From NCBI RefSeq assembly GCF_010015445.1, contig NC_053133.1:22587922-22651921 (forward strand): a DNA stretch of 64,000 nucleotides. The letters run 5' to 3'. The notes beneath the pieces were generated by a model, which ran no database searches, had not been told where the DNA came from, and saw nothing but the letters and a program-made list of their open reading frames with translations. The position numbers and the translations under genes were made by a program. Shown piece by piece: positions 56,210-64,000 of the stretch. Source of the stretch: Perca fluviatilis. Lineage: Eukaryota > Chordata > Actinopteri > Perciformes > Percidae. Each line of letters begins with the position of its first letter. The first letter of the stretch is position 1.

Positions 56210-57090
56210 CAGTGTTGGGCAAGTTACTTCCAAAAGGCAATGCATTATAGATTACTAGTTACTGTCATTTGAGAGTAATTAGTTATATTACAATATTACT
56301 GTCTCTGAATTGTAATGCTTTAAACTACTTTTGCAATACTTTTGAGTTACTTTCACTAAAAAATAACACAGGAAGTTTGACTTGGCAGGTACGCTTGTGA
56401 ATTTCACCACCGGATCAATAAAGTCTCCTCTTTATCCACTTTAATACATCATAGATTGTTCATAATATTTTGTATAATTAATATGAATATGCAAAGTAAC
56501 TAAAGCTATAAAAAATAGATAAGTAAAACGTACAATTAGGCAAGTAGGAGAAAATGAAAATACTCAATTAAAAGTACCTTACAGTTGTATTGATTTACGG
56601 CACAGTTACTTTCCACGGCTGATAGAATGCGATGGTATTTACGTGTAGCAAGCCTAAACATTAATTCCCGACATGTTTATATCTGTCAGACATACCGTCG
56701 CCTGTTGGGACACAGATGTTGTCCGTACCGTCTCTGGTTCTGGCTCTGACCACGGGAACAGTAACGGGACAGCTCGCTTCAACGCAACGTAATAACTCCT
56801 GAAAATAATATCCATCTTGCAAATGTATCTGTCTCTGCAGTCATCTCAACCATCAAATACAGCAACAGGAAATACTACTCACGGCTTTTTTTTTCCTGTG
56901 AAGAAATGTTTCGCGGGAAAAAAACAAAGCCACTAAATGTTGCGTTAAAATGCGTTGTAACTCGCGTTACTGAAATTGTAACGGGTATATTACCAACGAA
57001 ATTTAATTAGTATTGTGTTATATTACTGCGTTACAGCAAAAATGGAATACATTACTGTAATTGCGTTACTTTTGTAACGCAATTACAGTA
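56210..57090. mobile_element. hAT-type repeat with CAGTGTTGGGCAAG end
   Basis: It starts CAGTGTTGGGCAAGTTACTT and carries the GTAACGCAATTAC/GCGTTACTTTTGTAACG core typical of fish hAT elements. The right terminal repeat is absent. It ends with the perfect hairpin at 57053-57090 rather than with CAACACTG. Confidence 0.75.
57053..57090. repeat. perfect 17-bp-arm hairpin
   Basis: TACTGTAATTGCGTTAC, loop TTTT, then the exact complement GTAACGCAATTACAGTA. It is at the 3' edge of the hAT repeat and may be a folded-back end. Confidence 0.9.
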
Positions 57091-59239
57091 CGCGATGAGA
57101 TCAAAACTCTGAGTTGAAAGATGCTGAAGTGCTCTGTAGGGCTGAGGGGAACTGCAGAGTGATAATTCTCTGTGGATTCATCACTGAAAACGATACCTTT
57201 TACATACTGTACATGTAGTCATTTGATCCACAAGAGCAGCTTTGAGGTTACGTGTGCAGTTGCCAATGTCAATCTTTATATAGATGCCAAAATCCTTTGA
57301 AGGATGCAGCACATGAAGGTGGTTCCAGCCTTAGGTAGAACAAAAGTAAAGGTGCTTTTAAATGCACTGTGTCAAACAAAGTCAGATATTTCAGGAAATT
57401 AAACAGTCAGTGGTATTTAGGGACAAGTTCCATTGTACTGAGCTTACAGTAAAGGTTGTGACATTACAGTTAAACACACTGACAACTGGCAAGCAGGGTA
57501 TCAGGGTAAATAAATCCAACATCCATGTAGCACCATCCGATTCACAAAAATCCCCAAAACATTCTGACTTTACGAGCTGACCAAGATCACCTGAATGGTC
57601 CATTGCATAGACCAGTTGACCAGCGCACAACTTATTATGGGATACTCAGAGCTGCAAAGGATATACAGGTGGTGTCCTCTAAATTTGGTGGAAAGACAGC
57701 TGCATTTTTGGCCACATTTGGAACATGTGTGACAGGCCTTCTTGGCCCATTTTGACAAATTCAGTCTAGAAATCATCGGAAACTTTAGAGATTCTAGCCC
57801 CTGAATAAGGCCTCGGATAATCTATATATTTAAGAGGCAGCATTTTCCGTAAATCATAGGTATGGTATAAGTTTGAGTTTTTGAAAGCAGCACACACACT
57901 ATTTTGTCCCTTAGAGTGTAAATTTATACCACTGATATTTCCCAGTAAACACATTCAAATTAAACACTATTGTTTGAATCACAAGACACAATGGTCGTTT
58001 GCAACTCTTCCAAGACAAGTCGTTTTCTGCCTCCATCATCACACAGTCGCACTTGTCTGAGCATTAATGAGCTTCAGTCTGTTGGTTTGCAGGGCAGACA
58101 GAATGTAAGTGATAACATCCTGCAGCACAATGCTATTAATTACCTGTTATCTCATCAGCGGAGTAATTAACACAGTCGCTAGATTGATATAGCCTCGAGT
58201 TTCCCACCATTAGTCATGAAATGGTTTGACTTCCATCAGGAGTGTTATGTTAGCATGAAACTGAGCAGCTGCTGGTTTCCCTGAAGGTTCAGATGTCCTC
58301 TGTAGAAGAGGTGGAAGTTGAAGTGAGAGATGTCCATCAGCTAAAATAAGCTAACGCAGTCTGCAAGCCAATGCATGTGTCGTCATATTCAGACATCTAA
58401 TATACATAAATCAGCCCACCTGCTGGTCTGTTCCCAAATCCCTTATGCACTTAATTAAATGTCCTGTACTTTTCCATAGTGATCACATGCAGGCCCATAT
58501 TTACACTCACAAACACATCTGTCCAGCCACATGCTAAGCTATTTGTTAGGCTAAAAAGTCAATGTAAATGGGTAAATACATGGCATCTTATTTTTTGCAA
58601 GGCATGTGTCTGCACAAAGATGTTTTGTACATTTTTTTGTGGAAAATTAAATAAATCCCCCAGTGAATGAGTTTTTTTTCCCTGATACCTGTAGGCAGCT
58701 AATCTTCAACATGTGGCTGACACACATTGACACAATCAAAGTTTGGACTCTCAGCTCCAGAAGGCCTAACCTTTGTATCACATTAGAGAGAGAGAGATAG
58801 TGTGTGCATGTGAGAGTGAGAGATATCGAGAGAAAAAGGAACAAACTGTAAGACTGTCCAAGTACATTTTGTCCCTATAGTATGAGTCAACGTACTATAA
58901 CACATAGTGATAGCATCTTTCTTTAGACCTTTCCTTCCTGGCCAAAGCTTACATTTTTCAAACTCCATATTACCAGTTTGTAACACAAGACTACAAGTGT
59001 ACAGCCATACTAGTGGCTTTGTGAGGCTGTACTTAAATTAAATGCTAACATCAGCATGCTAACGAGCTCATAATGATTGTGGGCTCTTCTCATTTCTCTA
59101 TTTTGTGCCTCCTCGTCTCCTCTCTCCTCCTGCCTGTGACCCGGAAACCGATCCCAGTGCACCATCTTAAAGGATGTCTCAATTCCTAAAATGCATCTCG
59201 AGGAGAGAGGAGGCTTGCCAGAGGAGCTATGAGCGAGGA
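57091..59239. other. intron, no gene recognised
   Basis: No exon found. 59090-59235 contains purine/pyrimidine-rich GAGGAGAGAGGAGGCTTGCC-like sequence that is probably part of a repeat continuing past the MITE at 59250. Confidence 0.5.
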
Positions 59240-59249
59240 TGCACAGGTG

Positions 59250-59493
59250 CATTATTATGAATCCCACTGCTTCTCTTGGTAAGACACGCCCTGCGTAACA
59301 TTCAAGCGCTTAGATTGGCCAGGCATCCAGGCTCGCGCATGGTTCAATTTGTTCAGGCCCGTCCCCTGACCAATGGGTTTTCCTGACCCTAAGCACTTGA
59401 GGTCAATGCCTCACCTCAACCATCTGCCTAAGCACTTAGCTTCGATGCAGGGTGTTGTCTTGCCAAGAACAGCAGTGGGATTCATAATAACTT
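59250..59493. mobile_element. MITE with GAATCCCACTGCT ends and a 10-bp duplication
   Basis: Inverted ends: TTATTATGAATCCCACTGCT on the left and the complement AGCAGTGGGATTCATAATAA on the right, extending to CTTGG(T/C)AAGAC. An exact 10-bp duplication TGCACAGGTG flanks it (59240-59249 and 59494-59503). The interior has inverted CTTAGATTGGCCAGG/CCTGACC motifs. Confidence 0.85.
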
Positions 59494-61379
59494 TGCACAG
59501 GTGTGGTGTGTGCGGAAGTCTATTTTGGCACCCGTGACGTATAAAAGAGGAGGGACTCACAGCTGAAATATATAATCTACGGCAGCTGTGCCACACATCA
59601 TATTTAATTGATGTCACTTTAAAATGACGGCTCTGAAGCAAGGATGTCTCATTTTATTAAATGCCTGTTGCCTCGCCTCCGCTCTCCTCGTGTGTCTTCC
59701 TTGCCTCCTCCACTCACATCTGAGGTGGGAGGGACTAAGACGCGAGGAAAGGAATCAAGGATGTACAAACTGAAAGTGTTAGCATGCTGAGGTAATATGT
59801 TTACCATGTTCAGTGTCTTAGTTTAGCATGTTAGCCTGTACATGTTAGCTAAATAGCACTACAAAAACAACACAAAGTACAGCTGAGCCTGATAGGAATG
59901 TATCAATTAGTTTTGCAGGTGAAAAAATGGTAGATTGCCCCTTTATTACCACTTGAGAACACAATAATTTGACATTTTGGAGTTGTTTCCTTTAATGTGT
60001 TATGTATACATTCTCCTACCTAAACAGCACAATAGTTTTCTTGGTAAAAAAGTGCAAAATAATGCATTCATTATTCTGTTGGTGCAGTTTCAGTTGCATG
60101 GCAACCACCAGCCCAAAGTTTGTATAATCCTTCAAATATTCTCGATGTGGATAAATGTGGATCGCAGCCATCACTGGCAGATTTCTACCTTTCTTCAGAG
60201 AACGGGGCCAGGTCTTCTCTCTGTGCCGTGGCCTAGATTAACTTCTATACAGGGACTCCATCTGCACCAAAGTGACACCAAACCACATGGGCCCCTAGCT
60301 CGCGTCTCCTCAGGAGAAACTAATTGTGACAGATCCTGTGTTACCTTTAAAGAGATGCAGGGTCTGCTGGTGAAACTTTTAGCTGGGTAGTTAATTTGTC
60401 TGTGTTTATACTAAATACCATATTGCTGTGACACAGTGTGTAGTAAAAGATTGAAAAATGCTAAAGTACTGTCAGTTCATGTAAAAGTAAAAAATCAACA
60501 TGCAGCAGCCGTAGCTACAGTATTGGATTTCCTGCTCTACATCGTCCCATCATTTAGACTTCTCAGTGTGAATATGTTTTTGGAGAATCATTCACAAACT
60601 GATACCATGATATACCGACTCCAGGCCCACAGATTCCCTAATCCTTGAGATACTGAGCAAACCCTTTTCTTTAATAGCCTGAGATTGATTTCAGTATGGC
60701 ATTAAGGCTGTAACATTTAAAAATTCCAGCCCCAAGAGCCACCCGCCCTATCACGTTCACTGTGGGTGCTGATGATCTATTATTCACTATAATGAAAGAG
60801 TTGACCTTCAGTTATCTTGAAACCCCTGCAGGCCTGTAAAGGAGAGCGTCAAAGTCAAAGTTTGGTCCCAAGGTTTGCCGTCTTATCAGAAATTGAAAAG
60901 ACTTCTTTTGTCCTCTCATCCTCTTGTCAAAGTCTTTGGTTTCATTATAATAAAAAGGTGCTATTGCCAATAGGTGCACTCTGTGGTGTGTGACAGGTGA
61001 AAAAGCACCATGCTAATGTGTGTCTCGACCCGCAGGTTGATTTAAGCTGCGATAGCATGACTTCTGCCTCCCCCAGGTTTCCCACCTGCGACAATAACGT
61101 GTCGGTACAAATACCAAAATGTCCTCAGGTTTCCTCTTGTGCGTGTTGAAAATAATAATGTAACAGCTTATTCACAATAAGGAAATTCCCTGTAGGAAGG
61201 CTGTCACTTAGGGTCAGCTACATACATACATACATACATACGTTCATGGAGCTGGAAGGGATTCAGTGTTTTTGCACACTTCCCCAGGTTTTTCTTAGTT
61301 TAAAGATAGTTGGTCTATTTTTTTGATTTTTTCAAAATATGATAGTATGATGTATTTTCTTTCTCTCTGGCTCTCGTAG
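59494..61379. other. intron, no gene recognised
   Basis: 59640-59760 complements parts of 59090-59230 (GGATGTCTCA, GCCTCC/GGAGG blocks), so the MITE above may have landed in another inverted-repeat element. (ATAC)n at about 61224-61242. The dpp6 acceptor at 61379 follows a TTTTCTTTCTCTCTGGCTCT tract. Confidence 0.5.
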
Positions 61380-61500
61380 ATCTTCGTTTTTGAGAACAAC
61401 ATCTACTATCGCTCCAGGGTGGACAACCGCTCCATTCGTCTGGTGTCTACTGGCAAGGAGGGCGTCATCTTCAATGGGCTCAGTGATTGGCTATATGAAG
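61380..61500 (+). CDS. dpp6: dpp6 exon: FENNIYY and [18 protein letters not shown]
   Basis: The acceptor is CTCGTAG and the donor is GAAG before GTAAGG. It encodes 40 codons plus one base: [20 protein letters not shown] then [27 protein letters not shown] and NGxxDWLYE are universal in the DPP4/6/10 family; the DWxYEEE segment borders the entrance of the propeller. The insert RSRVDNRSI creates an N-glycosylation sequon (Asn-Arg-Ser) that I do not recall in mammalian DPP6. The next exon, which should start by completing glutamate, is beyond the window. Confidence 0.96.
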
Positions 61501-63490
61501 GTAAGGCAGACAAAAATGTTGCCATGAAAGGAAAAGTTTGACTTTTGTTGAATTACACTTATAGAGTTAGATGAGAAGATTGATACCACTTTCAGACATG
61601 AGAGTAGTATCAATCTTCTCTTCCAACTCTCAGCAAGAAAGCAATTTTGGTTGTGACATAATTTACAGGATAGGAAAGAAGACAAAACTGTATTTTTCCT
61701 GACTTTTCGCTTTGGTGGAACTCACCAATCATTTATGTAACGTGATGAGGGGTCGCATGTCGACAAAGCTTCATTTAAAAGGGTCCTAAAAGGTAAAAAG
61801 GTTCAGAAGCCCACACCTAAGTCATGATGACCAATATTTCAAAAATGTAAAGTGAACCCTTTTTCCTCCCTCCCTGTCTCCCTGTCTTCTCACTCTATCC
61901 CATTACTTTAATTTGAACACTCTGCAGTTACCCACGTATTTGCGAGTAATGACATGAGACAGTGTGACTCCCCAGCGGCTGCATCCACATTAGTATCTTT
62001 GGCGTGTAGCATTTGATTTCTTGCAGGTAAATTAAAAGTGGAAACTGCCAATTTCCTTCTGCTTTACACAGCCCCGAAAATGAATGAATGTTCTACATCG
62101 GTTGATTTGCATTAATTCAGCGCTGGCGTATGTCGTACACACTCTGATACAGATGTCATGGTGCTCTCCAAGCGCCGCCGCCACCGATCAAAGCTCACCT
62201 GTGCGCCTCGCAGTTAAAAACGGGACGGCTGCTGTGTTATAGCGTTCAACTAATGAATTTATATCCGCTGCGCTGGGTGCACTCTCTGCTCCAGTGGAAC
62301 TGTGTTTTAATAACAGAGCAAAAGGGAGATGGAGAGCGGCAAGCACATAGATATAAAGATAGAAATAGAGACTGCCTATGATATACAGCAAGCTGTTAAT
62401 CCTCGAGTAACACCGTAAAACAATACATATCTATTTGATAATGTAAACAGCTGCCACCTAGGAGGCCTGTGAGGATTTATAAGCTGTGACACAGAGGTTA
62501 TCTGTGGTCACCAGTGCACAAGGACAAGAGCTGTGTGGCTGTTTTCTCTCCAGGACTGGGCTGCTTTTTTAAATTTAATTTAGTCAACCCACGGCTCCTC
62601 TTATCTCTGCATTAGCCAGGCTCACTTTTGAACCCATGTCCATCCTTCAAGAGCAATATTCATTCTCGGCCAGTTAAACATTAATCAGAGCGTTATTTCA
62701 CTGTCTGACCCCCTGACTCATATTTATGCGCTGCTGAAGGCCTGGTAATTTACCCTCATTATTTAGTGCAGGATAAATCTTTCACTGAGGGATGAAACAC
62801 AGAATCATAATGTAGAGCTAAAAATGAATTGATGAGCAACAGAATTGTATTTTCTTTATTCCTGCACCTAACTTTCCAAGTGTTCATTACCTTGAGATAT
62901 CACATAGTAGAATATTTGGTGCTTATCTTTACTCTATTTCTTATCCGGTTTTCATGAAATGTTATATTATTCAATTAAATTTAAGATATCGGAGATTATT
63001 TTAAGTTGAGAGTGCATATAGTATCTTAAAATAATTACACTTAAGGTAGTAATGTAGTTAAGGCAAAATCCAAAGATAACAGGCTTAACTTAAAGTAATT
63101 ATTATTAATTATGGTTGCTTCGGTTTGCTTTGCTGTAGTATTTGGCTAATTAAGTATAGTTGTCTGTGGTCAGTTTATTGGGTACACCAAAGCTACGGTC
63201 TAATCAAACAGCACTGCCCTGAATCCTACCCACATGAAGATTGTAATATTCAGATTTGTTACAAGTGTTTTAGAGAGGTGTTGATTCAACTAACTGCAAG
63301 GTGATTTTGGAGGCTGTAGTCTGTGTGGCAGTTGAATTGTATGGGGTTATACAGTTACTAAATATAATATATAATATCTTTCTATTACACCCCATATGCA
63401 CCACACAAAAAAAAACTTGATTAAAGCATAACTTTTCCCCTCAAAACATACTACTTCACTTTGATTTGATTGCTTAGGAGCTATGTAGAT
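61501..63490. other. intron, no gene recognised
   Basis: Dpp6 intron after exon 61380-61500. A short inverted duplicate at about 61570-61625 (GAGAAGATTGATACCACTTT / AGTAGTATCAATCTTCTC) forms a hairpin. Otherwise nothing recognised. Confidence 0.5.
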
Positions 63491-63595
63491 ACTCTACATG
63501 GCCAAAAGTATGTGGACACGCCTGTTGTCTGGGGATGTTTTTCATGATTTGGACTTGGCCCTTTATTTCCAATTCAGGAACCAATCTTATTTTTA

Positions 63596-63781
63596 AAGAT
63601 AATTTTTTGGCCATTTTTAGGCCTTTATTGACAGGACAGCTGAAGAAATGAAAGGGGAGAGAGAGGGGGGAATGACATGCAGCAAAGGGCCGCAGGTCGG
63701 AGTCAAACCCCGGGCCCGCTGCGTCGAGGAGTAAACCTCTATATGGGCACCTGCTCCACCAACTGAGCCATCCAGGCGCCC
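63596..63781 (-). mobile_element. tRNA-derived SINE, younger insertion
   Basis: On the minus strand: head GGGCGCCTGGATGGCTCAGT with A-box (63754-63770), B-box GGGTTTGACTCC (63699-63710), tail AATAAAGGCC. It is flanked by an exact 16-bp duplication ACCAATCTTATTTTTA (63580-63595 and 63782-63797). It landed at the tail of the neighbouring SINE. Confidence 0.92.
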
Positions 63782-63797
63782 ACCAATCTTATTTTTA

Positions 63798-63976
63798 TTA
63801 TTGGGCTTTTCCACTTTTAATTTTTGACAGGACATCTAGGTGAGAAAGGGGAGAGAGAGTGGCAAGACATGCACGATATTTGTCACAGGTCGGATTCAAA
63901 CCCTGGAACTCTGCGTCGAGGCATAAACCTCTCAGTATATGTGCGCCTGCTCTACCACTGAGCCAACCCGGCCACG
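63798..63976 (-). mobile_element. tRNA-derived SINE, older insertion
   Basis: On the minus strand: head GCGTGGCCGGGTTGGCTCAG with A-box TTGGCTCAGTGGTAGAG, B-box GGGTTTGAATCCG (about 63892-63904), body with GTCTTGCCACTCTCTCTCCC, and T-rich plus-strand tail. The exact 15-bp duplication CAGGAACCAATCTTA at 63575-63589 and 63977-63991 now flanks both SINEs, so this was the first insertion into the Tc1-like element. Confidence 0.92.
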
Positions 63977-64000
63977 CAGGAACCAATCTTAATGCAACAT

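Larger units (their letters stand above)
63491..64000. mobile_element. Tc1-like transposon fragment split by two SINEs
   Basis: CTACATGGCCAAAAGTATGT (63494) and GATGTTTTTCATGATTTGGA...CTTGGCCCTTTATTTCC are the terminal and internal motifs of the common fish Tc1/mariner-like MITE. The text resumes after the SINEs with CAGGAACCAATCTTAATGC (63977), a natural continuation. The right end is outside the window. Confidence 0.75.

Noticed and set aside
39305..61500. Assignment of the gene to DPP10
   Set aside because: Several residues fit DPP10, but the membrane helix, GSNPPQRN tail, QYAGWGP and [18 protein letters not shown] support DPP6 more strongly. The choice should still be confirmed by a tree.
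63690..63781. Possible tRNA genes with A- and B-boxes (also 1298-1362, 5100-5188, 63890-63976)
   Set aside because: The heads cannot form a full cloverleaf with paired acceptor stem and they continue into SINE bodies with tails and target duplications.

Overview
The window is vertebrate genomic DNA, almost certainly from a teleost and probably a percomorph. It has long introns with vertebrate GT-AG splice sites, many (CA)n/(GT)n microsatellites, tRNA-derived SINEs, hAT-type and TTAA-type non-autonomous DNA transposons, and a nearly full-length copy of the fish retrotransposon Rex3. There are no operons, no bacterial genes and no intact RNA genes. The species cannot be named from the sequence alone.

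The only protein-coding gene supported is a plus-strand fragment of a DPP6-type dipeptidyl-peptidase-like gene, the auxiliary subunit of Kv4 (A-type) potassium channels. Seven coding exons lie at 20895-21009, 39305-39403, 52267-52361, 52826-52900, 54718-54770, 55689-55770 and 61380-61500. Every donor and acceptor is canonical and every junction keeps the reading frame. They encode the end of the cytoplasmic tail, the single transmembrane helix, the juxtamembrane linker and the first part of the extracellular beta-propeller. The first exon or exons (unique N-termini) and the rest of the propeller plus the catalytically dead alpha/beta-hydrolase domain lie outside the window. Bases 1-20894 are therefore probably the first intron of dpp6.

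The rest is intron and is dense with nested mobile elements. The 5' part (1-20.9 kb) holds hAT-like elements, SINEs, two LINE remnants and TTAA-bounded elements. Intron 20.9-39.3 kb carries the Rex3 copy (35.1-38.1 kb, 13-bp target-site duplication, many frameshifts) and several MITEs. One MITE (29114-29346) sits inside another (28961-29624), each with its own 8-bp duplication. The right edge shows a three-layer nest: a Tc1-like fragment split by one SINE, whose junction was then hit by a second SINE, with two exact duplications of 15 and 16 bp that give the order of events.

I found no new gene system. The most interesting material is the transposition history readable in the nested elements, a dispersed hairpin-bearing element family (five copies, A1-A5) with 8-9-bp duplications, and the mixed DPP6/DPP10-like residues of the encoded protein.
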